From: GCA-2747515 sp964534895
GTDB taxonomy: Bacteria; Patescibacteriota; Minisyncoccia; Moranbacterales; GCA-2747515
Assembly: GCA_964534895.1 (NCBI GenBank)
Contig: CAZHQB010000001.1
Coordinates: forward strand, 1 to 64,000
Reading direction: 5' to 3'
DNA length: 64,000 nucleotides
Notes under the pieces: model-generated
Told to the model about the DNA's origin: nothing
Seen by the model: the letters and a program-made list of their open reading frames with translations, nothing else
Databases searched by the model: none
Translations under genes and position numbers: made by a program
Shown here: positions 8,618-16,411 of the stretch, one piece after another
How positions within the stretch are numbered: the stretch's first letter is position 1
Layout of the letters: each line of letters opens with the position of its first letter

Positions 8618-8691
8618 GTCAGGGTAGCTCAGTTGGTTAGAGCGCGGGACTCATAAGCCCGAGGTCGAGAGTTCAAATCTCTCCCCTGATA
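8618..8691 (+). tRNA. tRNA with CAT anticodon (elongator Met, or Ile2 if lysidine-modified)
   Basis: A 74-nt cloverleaf with acceptor GTCAGGG/CCCTGAT (first pair G-T), D stem GCTC/GAGC, anticodon loop CTCATAA and T stem GAGAG/CTCTC. The anticodon stem has four G/C pairs and an A31/G39 mismatch next to the loop. The anticodon alone cannot separate elongator Met from the Ile tRNA whose C34 is modified by TilS. CCA is not encoded. Confidence 0.9.
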
Positions 8692-8717
8692 CATGTCGAA
8701 ATTTAATATTTTTTGTT

Positions 8718-8795
8718 GGGGGCGTAGCTCAGCCTGGTTAGAGCGTCTGCCTGTCACGCAGAAGGTCGCCGGTTCGAGCCCGGTCGTCCCCGCCA
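8718..8795 (+). tRNA. tRNA-Asp (GTC)
   Basis: A cloverleaf with acceptor GGGGGCG/CGTCCCC, anticodon loop CTGTCAC and anticodon stem TCTGC/GCAGA. The discriminator is G, as expected for Asp. Unlike its two neighbours it has an encoded CCA at 8793-8795. It is the last gene of the operon and a terminator follows within 30 bases. Confidence 0.95.
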
Positions 8796-8822
8796 ATAAT
8801 AGTTTTGTATTATATAAAAGTA

Positions 8823-8855
8823 AAACAATCAGCATGAATATGATTGTTTTTTTAT
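8823..8855 (+). terminator. Rho-independent terminator of the tRNA operon
   Basis: The arms ACAATCA (8825-8831) and TGATTGT (8841-8847), extended by flanking A/T pairs, enclose a 9-base loop and are followed by a run of T. It closes the tRNA operon before the opposite-strand small RNA. Confidence 0.75.
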
Positions 8856-8874
8856 ATTTTGAAGGAATATCTAT

Positions 8875-9060
8875 ATAAAATAAAAGGTCCTCAATGCAAA
8901 TGTGCATATGAATCCCTTTTGAAAAAATATCGGAAAAAATAAATTTTTTCCCTGTAGTTCAGGTGGGTTTCATGCCCCAGTCATATTTTTAGACAAAGAT
9001 TATTATTCTTTATTTAAAAATATGACTGGGTTATTCAGCACACTATTCTGAAGACCTTCC
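8875..9060 (-). ncRNA. Structured small RNA of about 185 nt, possibly 6S-like
   Basis: No ORF of note lies here. On the minus strand the predicted 5' end (near 9060) and 3' end pair through a 10-bp closing stem, AAGGTCTTCA with TGAGGACCTT (one G-T pair), followed by a U-rich tail on the transcript. Inside are a perfect stem of about 15 bp between roughly 8975-8991 and 9015-9031, an 8-bp hairpin GGAAAAAA/TTTTTTCC, a small CCTG/CAGG hairpin, and a long-range pairing of GCATGAAACCC with GGGATTCATATGC. A minus-strand consensus promoter sits at 9067-9096. Length and closing stem recall 6S RNA, but the multibranched shape is not canonical. I am fairly sure it is an RNA gene; the family is uncertain. 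Confidence 0.6.
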
Positions 9061-9066
9061 AATTAT

Positions 9067-9096
9067 ATTATAGTAATTTTTTTATATTTTTGTCAA
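9067..9096 (-). promoter_or_regulatory. Consensus promoter for the minus-strand small RNA
   Basis: Read on the minus strand, TTGACA (9091-9096) and TATAAT (9067-9072) are separated by 18 bases. Initiation is predicted at about 9060, exactly where the 5' arm of the RNA's closing stem begins. Confidence 0.7.
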
Positions 9097-9144
9097 TATA
9101 TAAATTTTGTATTTATAACCATTTATCTTTCTCTAAAAAGTTCG

Positions 9145-9272
9145 TTATAAAATCCGTTATCTCGAATGTAAACTAAGTGGGATAGAAATCTCGATATTCA
9201 CAATATTAGTGATCACTTTTAGAGTTATGAAATTTCTTGACTTCATTTGTAATGTACTCGAGATAGCAAATT
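9145..9272. mobile_element. MITE-like palindromic element, degenerate copy
   Basis: The left part (about 9156-9194, beginning GTTATCTCGAATGTAAACT) and the reverse complement of the right part (about 9230-9267, beginning GCTATCTCGAGTACATTAC) resemble each other, so the whole is an imperfect palindrome. The ends resemble those of the better-preserved element at 35756-35948. No ORF is inside. It occupies the gap between the small RNA and the next promoter. Confidence 0.5.
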
Positions 9273-9388
9273 ATATAAATCGTATTCAACATGTAAAATG
9301 TAAACAGCACTACGATATCCAACAAGTAATGTAATTAAGTTTTTTTACTATTATGTTGGATAAATTTGAATAGTTACGTATATTTTTC

Positions 9389-9417
9389 TTGTCAAAAATT
9401 GCTCTAGAGAGTATAAT
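9389..9417 (+). promoter_or_regulatory. Promoter of the small membrane protein-gyrB unit
   Basis: TTGTCA at 9389-9394 and a perfect TATAAT at 9412-9417 have a 17-base spacer, placing the start near 9424. A second TATAAT at 9444-9449 ends only 2 bases before the ATG. Confidence 0.7.
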
Positions 9418-9451
9418 TACAAGTGAAATATTTACAAGAAAAATATAATTT

Positions 9452-9820
9452 ATGACTCTGCAATCATATTTATGGGGATTGCGTATTGGTACAATAATTA
9501 GTTTTATAGCTTTTTGTGCTATTGTATCATTGATTGATCCATTAGATGTTGGTAATATCGCATTCATCCTATTTTATTTGACATTTTTTTTGACTGTCAG
9601 TGGTTTTGCTGTTCTTATATTAACATGGATATGGCATAAAATGGCTAAAGACATGCTTACACTTGGAGAAGTTGGGATGGCTGTGCGACAAGGTGTGTTA
9701 GTAGGCACGCTTATGACAATTCTCATTGGTATGCAACAGTTAAAATTATTATTATGGTGGGATGCACTTATTGTTGCAGGTGCAATATTTTTGGTAGAAT
9801 TATATTTTCTTACAAGATAA
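9452..9820 (+). CDS. Small integral membrane protein of unknown function
   Basis: The 122 residues contain about four hydrophobic helices (near 10-28, 36-60, 78-95 and 98-118), separated by short loops including WIWHKMAKDMLTLGE. There is no signal peptide and no recognisable catalytic motif. It lies immediately upstream of gyrB (16 bases to the chosen gyrB start) and shares its promoter. I do not recognise the family. Confidence 0.75.
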   Translation: MTLQSYLWGLRIGTIISFIAFCAIVSLIDPLDVGNIAFILFYLTFFLTVSGFAVLILTWIWHKMAKDMLTLGEVGMAVRQGVLVGTLMTILIGMQQLKLLLWWDALIVAGAIFLVELYFLTR

Positions 9821-9836
9821 CTTGATAAAAATATTA

Positions 9837-11843
9837 ATGAATATGGTAGCTAAAAAGAAAACAACTAAAAAAAATAGTGGATACGGAGCATCTTCTATTC
9901 AGGTTTTGGAGGGATTAGAGCCAGTTAGGAAGCGACCAGGAATGTATATAGGTGGGACGGGTTTGGTAGGTTTGCATCATCTCATTTGGGAAACTGTAGA
10001 CAATTGTGTTGATGAAGCAATGGCGGGCTATGCTACTAAGTGCACAGTACGAATTTTACCTGATAATATCATAGAAGTGTCCGATGATGGTCGTGGTATA
10101 CCAGTAGATAAACATCCAAAAACAAAAAAATCCACACTAGAAACTGTTATGACAGTTCTTCATGCTGGAGGAAAATTTGGAGGTGACGATAGTGGATATA
10201 AAGTATCTGGCGGGTTACATGGTGTTGGTGTGTCTGTAGTGAATGCGCTCTCAGAGTGGGCTAGGGCTGAGGTAAAGCGTGAGGGCAAGATTTGGATGCA
10301 AGAATATAAAAAGGGAAAACCACAAGGAAAAGTGAAAGCAGTAGGTAAGGTTAAGAAGAACGAAACTGGCACAACAATTACATTTAAGCCGGATACTACT
10401 ATTTTTCCAGAAATAGAATTTAATTTTGATACGATTGTAAAACATTTACGTAATCAAGCTTATCTCACAAAGGGAATTCATCTTGATATTGAAGATGTGC
10501 GAGAAGTGACTGGTAAAAATGATACATTTAAAGCAAAGCGACATAGTTTTTATTTTGATTCTGGCATTATTTCTTTTGTGAAATTTATTAATCGTGATAA
10601 AGAGGTACGTAATCAAACTCCTGTTTATATTGAAAAAAAGCAAGGTGATATATATGTTGAAATTTCTTTGCAATATACAGATTCTTTCAAAGAACGATTA
10701 CATGCTTTTGCAAATAATATATTAAATCCAGAGGGGGGTACTCATGTTGCAGGATTTCGTAGTGCATTAACTAGATGTTTAAATATATATGCACGAAATA
10801 ATAAAATTTTGAAAGAAAAAGATAAGAATTTAACTTCAGAAGATGCGAGAGAAGGCCTTACGTGTGTTATTAATGTTAAATTGCCAAATCCACAGTTTGA
10901 GGGTCAAACAAAAGAGAAACTTGGCAATCCTGAAGTAAAAGGCGTAGTACAGAGTGTTTTTGCTGAAGAATTTAATGCATTTTTGGAAGAGCATCCTAAA
11001 GATGCAAAAGCGATGATTGAAAAGTGTTTACTTACTGCAAGAGCTAGAAATGCCGCTCGTGCTGCAAAAGATGCAGTACTTAGAAAGGGTGCACTAGATG
11101 GTATGACTTTGCCTGGAAAATTAGCTGATTGCACTAGTCGTAAAGCGGATGATTCAGAATTATACATTGTGGAGGGTGATTCTGCTGGTGGCAGTGCAAA
11201 ACAAGGGCGTGATAGAATGTTTCAAGCAATTTTACCTTTGCGAGGTAAGCTGGTAAATGTAGAAAAAACTAGTCTTGATAAAGTTGTAAAATCAGATACG
11301 TTAAAGCCGATAATAATAGCAATGGGAGCTGGAATTGGAGATACAGTGGATATAAATAAATTACGATATCATAAGATTATCATTATGGCAGATGCTGATG
11401 TAGATGGTTCACATATTCGTACATTACTACTAACATTTTTCTATAGATATTACGAAGAATTGGTAAGAAAAGGTTATATTTACATAGCACAGCCACCACT
11501 CTATCAAATCAAAAAAGGTAAAAAGATTTTTTATGTTTACACAGATGAAGAAAAAATGAAATTATTAAAAAAATTAGGAGTAGATGATGTTGATGTAGAA
11601 ACTGATGAAGATAAAAAAATTGCAGGTTTATCCCTGCAGAGGTATAAGGGTTTAGGTGAAATGAATCCAGAACAATTATGGGAAACAACTATGAATCCAG
11701 AACATAGAAAAATGAAACAAGTAACAATTGAAGATGCCGAATCAGCTGATAGGGTATTTGATTTGCTTATGGGGAGTGAGGTGGCACCACGAAAGCAATT
11801 CATTCAAACACATGCAAAGACAGTTGAAAATATCGATGTGTAA
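9837..11843 (+). CDS. gyrB: DNA gyrase subunit B
   Basis: This is the ATPase subunit of the type II topoisomerase that supercoils DNA. ATG 9837 (or 9843) is preferred to an in-frame TTG at 9822, giving 668 residues, near the short end for GyrB. The GHKL ATPase domain shows ETVDNCVDEA, DDGRGIPVD and SGGLHGVGVSVVNAL. The transducer domain follows, then TOPRIM with EGDSAGGSAKQGRDR (Glu446) and the metal-binding ADADVDG (Asp519, 521, 523). The C-terminal motif YKGLGEMNPEQLWETTMNP is intact. gyrA is not in the window. ParE is an alternative, but the motifs fit GyrB at least as well. Confidence 0.95.
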   Translation: MNMVAKKKTTKKNSGYGASSIQVLEGLEPVRKRPGMYIGGTGLVGLHHLIWETVDNCVDEAMAGYATKCTVRILPDNIIEVSDDGRGIPVDKHPKTKKSTLETVMTVLHAGGKFGGDDSGYKVSGGLHGVGVSVVNALSEWARAEVKREGKIWMQEYKKGKPQGKVKAVGKVKKNETGTTITFKPDTTIFPEIEFNFDTIVKHLRNQAYLTKGIHLDIEDVREVTGKNDTFKAKRHSFYFDSGIISFVKFINRDKEVRNQTPVYIEKKQGDIYVEISLQYTDSFKERLHAFANNILNPEGGTHVAGFRSALTRCLNIYARNNKILKEKDKNLTSEDAREGLTCVINVKLPNPQFEGQTKEKLGNPEVKGVVQSVFAEEFNAFLEEHPKDAKAMIEKCLLTARARNAARAAKDAVLRKGALDGMTLPGKLADCTSRKADDSELYIVEGDSAGGSAKQGRDRMFQAILPLRGKLVNVEKTSLDKVVKSDTLKPIIIAMGAGIGDTVDINKLRYHKIIIMADADVDGSHIRTLLLTFFYRYYEELVRKGYIYIAQPPLYQIKKGKKIFYVYTDEEKMKLLKKLGVDDVDVETDEDKKIAGLSLQRYKGLGEMNPEQLWETTMNPEHRKMKQVTIEDAESADRVFDLLMGSEVAPRKQFIQTHAKTVENIDV

Positions 11844-11863
11844 TTTATTTTAATTGTAATAAA

Positions 11864-12484
11864 ATGACAAAAAAGATAAATAAAGCAGAAAAAAAAGAAA
11901 AAACATTTGATGAATATTATAGAAAAAATATTCTTGCAACCAAAAATTCTCTTGAGAGAATTAATATTGTATGTGAAAGACTTAAAAAGAAATATGAGGA
12001 TTATGAGGAGACAAAAGAATTTATAGAATATATAAAATCTGTAGAGGAGATATTTATGAGTGCAAAAAAAGAATCTTGGAGTATTGAAAAAACAGAGGAT
12101 GAGTTGATAAAAGGAGAGATTTATTTATTGTCTCAATCTACTGGTATAAAAGAGGAAATATTTGTGAGTATATATGAAGAATTTGCACAAACTAGTCATA
12201 ATGTTGCAAAAATTCAAGAAATTGCAAGTGCACTTATTGAAAAATATAGTAATATCGAAGACTGTTTTGAATGTGAGGGCTGTAGAGAATTTATTAGGTA
12301 TGTTAAGGATGCTTTGCTGGTATTTTCTAAATCATTAGAAGGAAATGAAGCTTTTGATGAAATTAGTGAAGTAAAGATGGAATTTATAAAGTTACAAATG
12401 CAGAGGATGTCAGAAGATGATAAACCGCCATTTGAAATTTTACAAGAGATTTATGAAGAGTTTGTTAATGGATTAAAAAAATAG
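11864..12484 (+). CDS. Helical protein with an internal two-fold repeat, unknown function
   Basis: The 206 residues are charged and predicted mostly helical, with no membrane segment. Two halves resemble each other: residues about 37-107 (LKKKYEDYEETKEFIEYIK ... IYEEFAQ) and about 120-205 (LIEKYSNIEDCFECEGCREFI ... IYEEFVN). The second half has a CFECEGC cysteine cluster absent from the first. It begins 21 bases after gyrB and is probably cotranscribed with it. I recognise no family. Confidence 0.75.
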   Translation: MTKKINKAEKKEKTFDEYYRKNILATKNSLERINIVCERLKKKYEDYEETKEFIEYIKSVEEIFMSAKKESWSIEKTEDELIKGEIYLLSQSTGIKEEIFVSIYEEFAQTSHNVAKIQEIASALIEKYSNIEDCFECEGCREFIRYVKDALLVFSKSLEGNEAFDEISEVKMEFIKLQMQRMSEDDKPPFEILQEIYEEFVNGLKK

Positions 12485-12497
12485 ATACACAAAATAC

Positions 12498-12526
12498 TTG
12501 TAAAAAAGAAAAATTTGGTGTATATT
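12498..12526 (+). promoter_or_regulatory. Promoter of secY
   Basis: TTGTAA at 12498-12503 and TATATT at 12521-12526 are 17 bases apart, predicting a start near 12533 and a leader of about 30 nt. Confidence 0.6.
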
Positions 12527-12563
12527 TGGACACAGGTTTTATTTAGTTTAATTTTATGTTTTT

Positions 12564-13838
12564 ATGCTTGGAAAATTCAAAAATATTTTTGCAGTAAAAG
12601 AATTGCGTAACAAAATATTATTTATATTTTTTGTATTGATAGTTTTTCGTTTTGCTGCAAATATTCCGCTTCCAGGTGTAAGTGTAGAGAGATTGCAGGA
12701 ACTTTTTGAGTCAAATCAATTGTTGGGAATGTTAAATATGTTTTCTGGAGGTGGTTTGTCTAACATCTCGATTGTTTTGTTGGGAGTTGGTCCATATATT
12801 ACATCTTCGATTATTATGCAACTTATGACGATGATTGTACCAAAGTTTGAGCAGATGAATAAAGAGGAAGGGGAAGCAGGACGTCAAAAATTTAATATGA
12901 TTACACGTGTGTTAACTGTACCATTAGCCATTGTTCAAACAGTTGGTATGATTACATTATTAAAATCACAAGGTGTAATTCAAAATTTAAATTCATTCAA
13001 TTTTGTAATTATGGTTTTAACAGCAGTAGCTGGTACAATATTTCTGATGTGGCTTGGTGAACTTATTACAGAGAAAAAATTAGGTAATGGTGTGTCGATT
13101 ATAATTTTTGCCGGTATTGTTGCCAGTCTTCCCACAGCTTTTATACAATTTAAGGCAACCTTTGATTCGACTCAAATTTTTACTTATTTGACCTTTTTGG
13201 GTATTACTATTGTTACGATTTTGGGAGTTGTTTTTGTTACTGAAGGTCAGCGAATTATACCCGTATCATATGCGCGTAGAGCTCGTGGTGGACAACAATA
13301 TGGTGGAGTACGTACTCATTTGCCACTTCGTGTGAATCAAGCCGGAGTCATACCGATTATTTTTGCTGTTTCTCTGGTACTTTTTCCTAGAATGATTGGG
13401 CAATTTTTGATGCAAATGAATAATGGAACTCTTGCAGCATTTGGAACAACCCTTACCAACCTTTTTGCAAATCAATGGGTATATGGAATAACATATTTCC
13501 TATTAGTTGTAGCTTTTACATATTTTTATACGGCTGTAATTTTTGATCCAGAAAAAATTGCAGAAAATTTACAAAGACAAGGGGGCTATGTAGAGGGTAT
13601 GCGACCAGGTAATGAAACAGCAGAATATTTAGGTAAAATAGTGAATCGTATTACTCTTACAGGTTCATTATTTTTGGGACTTATTGCAGTTCTTCCTATT
13701 ATTGTTCAAGCATTTATTACAAATTCTCAAACTCTTACAATCAGAGGAGCGAGTATTTTAATTATTGTTTCTGTTGTTATAGAAATAATAAAGCAAGTCG
13801 ATGCTCAATTAGTTATGCGTGATTATGAAAGTATTTGA
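12564..13838 (+). CDS. secY: Protein translocase subunit SecY
   Basis: This is the central channel of the Sec translocon. The 424 residues have about ten membrane helices. The N-terminal NKILFIFFVLIVFRFAANIPLPGV, the plug-domain segment NMFSGGGLSNISIVLLGVGPYI, the cytoplasmic loop RRARGGQQYGG and the C-terminal VMRDYESI all match SecY. It has its own promoter and stands apart from the ribosomal operon at 28-32 kb, with which it is usually associated (spc operon). It is followed by a small acylphosphatase gene. Confidence 0.97.
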   Translation: MLGKFKNIFAVKELRNKILFIFFVLIVFRFAANIPLPGVSVERLQELFESNQLLGMLNMFSGGGLSNISIVLLGVGPYITSSIIMQLMTMIVPKFEQMNKEEGEAGRQKFNMITRVLTVPLAIVQTVGMITLLKSQGVIQNLNSFNFVIMVLTAVAGTIFLMWLGELITEKKLGNGVSIIIFAGIVASLPTAFIQFKATFDSTQIFTYLTFLGITIVTILGVVFVTEGQRIIPVSYARRARGGQQYGGVRTHLPLRVNQAGVIPIIFAVSLVLFPRMIGQFLMQMNNGTLAAFGTTLTNLFANQWVYGITYFLLVVAFTYFYTAVIFDPEKIAENLQRQGGYVEGMRPGNETAEYLGKIVNRITLTGSLFLGLIAVLPIIVQAFITNSQTLTIRGASILIIVSVVIEIIKQVDAQLVMRDYESI

Positions 13839-13909
13839 ATAAATTCTACAATAATGATTTTTGAATTTTTTTAATATAAAATTATTCGTAAGATTATAGA
13901 TATAATAAT

Positions 13910-14185
13910 ATGGATAAACATGTTACAATTAGAGTTACTGGTAGTGTGCAAGGTGTTTACTTTCGAAAATCAACTAAGGAATTTGCTGATGGCATTGGTT
14001 TGGTTGGATATGTTAAAAATAATATGGATGGGACTGTAACGGCTGAGGCATGTGGTACTGATGAGCAATTAGAGAAAATAATATCTTGGTGTAAAAGTGG
14101 CCCAAATAAAGCACATGTGGACAAAATTGAGTATAATATAACGAGTAAATGCAATAAACATTATAAAATATTTGAATTTTTATAG
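13910..14185 (+). CDS. acyP: Acylphosphatase
   Basis: The 91 residues match the acylphosphatase fold in length and motif: GSVQGVYFRKST supplies the phosphate-binding loop with catalytic Arg19, and GYVKNNMDGTV supplies catalytic Asn37. It hydrolyses acyl phosphates such as carbamoyl phosphate and 1,3-bisphosphoglycerate in the cytoplasm. A TATAAT box at 13901-13906 ends just 3 bases before the ATG, so either the box is not used or translation begins from an almost absent leader. It is followed by tmk. Confidence 0.95.
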   Translation: MDKHVTIRVTGSVQGVYFRKSTKEFADGIGLVGYVKNNMDGTVTAEACGTDEQLEKIISWCKSGPNKAHVDKIEYNITSKCNKHYKIFEFL

Positions 14186-14244
14186 ACAAGAAGAATTATA
14201 AGTTGTTGGATTATTTTTTAATTTATTTAGTAGATTATAATAAA

Positions 14245-14916
14245 ATGAAATTTGGAAAGTTGATTGTGATAGATGGTTCAGATGGGTCAGGAAAAGCGAC
14301 GCAAACAAAGTTGCTTGTGAATAAATTAAAAAAAGATGGTGTAAAAGTAAATACCATGGATTTCCCGCAGTATGAAAAAAATTTTTTTGGAGAGTTTATT
14401 GGTGAATGTTTAACTGGCGAGTATGGAAATTTTTTAACTTTAGATCCACACATTACGTCGGTATTGTATGCGGCAGATCGTTTTGAATCATCAGAAAAAT
14501 TAAAAAGATGGCTTAATGATGGTCGTATTGTTATATTAGATAGATATGTTAGTGCGAATCAAATTCATCAAGGAGGAAAAATATTTGAACCAATTAAACG
14601 TAAGAAATTTTTGACATGGCTTGAAAAATTAGAATATGATATATTTAAATTACCACGGCCAGATAAAGTAATTTATCTTGATGTACCTGTCACAACTTCT
14701 GTTGGGCTTTTGCAACAATCACAACAGAAAAAACAATATCAAAAAGATGGAAAGAAAGATTTAGTAGAGCAAAGTATGGATTATTTAAAGAATGCTCGTA
14801 GAAGTGCTTTGTGGTTATCTAGAAATAGTAAAAATTGGATACGTATAGAATGTGTAAAAAATGGAGAATTAAGGTCAATTGAGGATATACATAATGATAT
14901 TTATGAAATTGTTTAA
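14245..14916 (+). CDS. tmk: Thymidylate kinase
   Basis: It phosphorylates dTMP to dTDP. The start is ATG 14245, just before the beta strand leading to the P-loop IDGSDGSGKATQ; upstream in-frame TTG codons are less likely. The 223 residues contain the substrate segment DFPQY, the DRY motif (ILDRYVSANQIHQGGK), and a LID region rich in Gln/Lys. The first P-loop residue is Asp, where Glu (EGxDGxGK) is common, and Ala replaces the usual Ser before Thr. It is followed at 17 bases by thyA and then folA, a coherent dTMP-synthesis cluster. Confidence 0.9.
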   Translation: MKFGKLIVIDGSDGSGKATQTKLLVNKLKKDGVKVNTMDFPQYEKNFFGEFIGECLTGEYGNFLTLDPHITSVLYAADRFESSEKLKRWLNDGRIVILDRYVSANQIHQGGKIFEPIKRKKFLTWLEKLEYDIFKLPRPDKVIYLDVPVTTSVGLLQQSQQKKQYQKDGKKDLVEQSMDYLKNARRSALWLSRNSKNWIRIECVKNGELRSIEDIHNDIYEIV

Positions 14917-14933
14917 TAAAGCTATAAAAAAAT

Positions 14934-15758
14934 ATGAAACAATATTTAGAATTATTAAAAGATATTCGTGATAATGGTGTAGGAAAAGATGATCGTACAG
15001 GTACTGGTACAAGGAGTATATTTGGGAGACAATTACGTTTTGATCTGTCAGAAGGTTTTCCTCTATTAACGACAAAAAAAGTATTTTTCAAAGGAATTGT
15101 ATATGAATTATTATGGTTGCTTAGCGGCGATACTAATATTGAGTATCTTAAGAATAATGGTGTGAATATTTGGAATGAATGGGCTGATGAAAATGGAGAT
15201 TTGGGACCAGTATATGGGGCACAGTGGAGGAATTGGGCCAATGAGGGAATTGATCAAATTTCAATAGCAGTTAACGAAATTAAAACAAACCCAACAAATA
15301 GACGTATTATAGTGTCAGCTTGGAATCCTAGTGTTTTGCCAGATACTACCAAATCTTTTTCTGAAAATGTGGCAAATGGTAAGGCGGCTTTGCCACCATG
15401 TCATGCATGGTTTCAATTTTATGTAACAGAAGGTAAATTATCATGTCAATTGTATCAGCGAAGTGCAGATGTCTTTTTGGGGGTGCCATTTAATATTGCA
15501 AGTTACGCACTTTTAACAATGATGATGGCACAAGTGTGTAATTTAGAAGTTGGAGATTTTGTACATACGTTTGGGGATGTACATATTTATAATAATCACA
15601 TAGATCAAGTCAATAAACAATTATTGCGTACTCCAAAAACTTTACCAGTAATGAAATTAAATCCAGAAATAAAAGATATCTTTGGATTTGTATATAATGA
15701 TTTCAAATTAGTTGGATACGATCCGGCTCCAGCTATAAAAGCACCAGTTTCAATATAA
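14934..15758 (+). CDS. thyA: Thymidylate synthase ThyA
   Basis: It methylates dUMP to dTMP using methylene-tetrahydrofolate, which is released as dihydrofolate. The 274 residues show the folate-type family throughout: DRTGTGTRSIFGRQ near the N-terminus, GDLGPVYGAQWRNW, TNRRIIVSAWNP, the active-site PPCHAWFQFYV (Cys156), QRSADVFLGVPFNIASYA and HTFGDVHIYNNH. It lies between tmk and folA with gaps of under 20 bases, so the three are almost certainly one transcript. FolA next door recycles the dihydrofolate this enzyme produces. Confidence 0.98.
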   Translation: MKQYLELLKDIRDNGVGKDDRTGTGTRSIFGRQLRFDLSEGFPLLTTKKVFFKGIVYELLWLLSGDTNIEYLKNNGVNIWNEWADENGDLGPVYGAQWRNWANEGIDQISIAVNEIKTNPTNRRIIVSAWNPSVLPDTTKSFSENVANGKAALPPCHAWFQFYVTEGKLSCQLYQRSADVFLGVPFNIASYALLTMMMAQVCNLEVGDFVHTFGDVHIYNNHIDQVNKQLLRTPKTLPVMKLNPEIKDIFGFVYNDFKLVGYDPAPAIKAPVSI

Positions 15759-15774
15759 AAAATAAAAATTATAA

Positions 15775-16287
15775 ATGAAAAATAAAAAATGTGAAATTAT
15801 AATAATAGCAGCCATTGGAAAGAATAATGAATTGGGAAAAAATAATGATTTAATTTGGAATATACCTGGTGATTTAAAACGTTTTAAAGAATTGACACGG
15901 GGGCATCCTGTTATTATGGGATATAATACTTTTAAATCATTGGGACTATGCGCATTACCGGAACGAACTAATATTGTTATGGCATTTAAAGAGATGGCCG
16001 ATGAAGATGTTAAGGTTGTACAGTCACTTAATGATGCAATTATTATGGCTAAAAATGCGCAGGGAAGTGATAAAATTTTTATTATTGGAGGTGGAACTAT
16101 TTATAATTTATTTTTGCCATTGGCAGATACGTTGAATTTGACAATTGTGGATGAAGAAGATGATAAGGCAGATGTATTTTTTCCAGAATATGATGATGAG
16201 GATTTTAATGAAATATCATGTGAAGAGAAAGAAGTTGATGGATTGAAATTTAAGTTTGTTGTTAAACAAAGAAAAAGTAAGTATTAA
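15775..16287 (+). CDS. folA: Dihydrofolate reductase
   Basis: It reduces dihydrofolate to tetrahydrofolate with NADPH. The 170 residues include IAAIGKNNELGKNNDLIWNIPGDLKRFKELT, where the acidic residue in PGDLKRF is the expected proton donor, then GHPVIMGYNTFKSLG, and the NADPH-binding IFIIGGGTIYNLFL. The length is normal. It follows thyA by 16 bases. In some genomes a ThyX system makes FolA dispensable; here ThyA and FolA occur together, as expected. Confidence 0.96.
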   Translation: MKNKKCEIIIIAAIGKNNELGKNNDLIWNIPGDLKRFKELTRGHPVIMGYNTFKSLGLCALPERTNIVMAFKEMADEDVKVVQSLNDAIIMAKNAQGSDKIFIIGGGTIYNLFLPLADTLNLTIVDEEDDKADVFFPEYDDEDFNEISCEEKEVDGLKFKFVVKQRKSKY

Positions 16288-16291
16288 ATAT

Positions 16292-16408
16292 ATGAAGAGA
16301 TTTTTAATAAAAACTATAATTTATATAATTCTTTTTGTAATTATTTTAGCTTTTTTGTGGCAATTTTTGCTTAACGAGTCATTATTGGATGTTTTAATAA
16401 ATAGATAA
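16292..16408 (+). CDS. 38-residue single-span membrane peptide
   Basis: This short ORF starts at ATG 16292, 4 bases after folA, and ends 3 bases before the mnmA ATG. The peptide has a basic N-terminus (MKRFLIKT), one hydrophobic helix of about 20 residues, and a short polar tail ending NR. Tight packing between two genes and a well-formed membrane helix argue that it is real. The codons are plain AT-rich ones like those of its neighbours. The function is unknown. Confidence 0.5.
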   Translation: MKRFLIKTIIYIILFVIILAFLWQFLLNESLLDVLINR

Positions 16409-16411
16409 AAT

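Noticed and set aside
8629..8907. A minus-strand ORF across the tRNA genes
   Set aside because: It is a translation of tRNA sequences; the tRNAs are certain, and such ORFs are a known annotation artefact.
8879..9060. Plus-strand orientation of the structured RNA
   Set aside because: The plus strand has only a weak -10 and no matching -35, while the minus strand has a consensus promoter at the right distance and a U-rich end.
8875..9060. SRP RNA, tmRNA or RNase P RNA
   Set aside because: No GGAA tetraloop domain with the conserved SRP asymmetric loop, no tRNA-like ends with a tag ORF, and too short with no RNase P core motifs.
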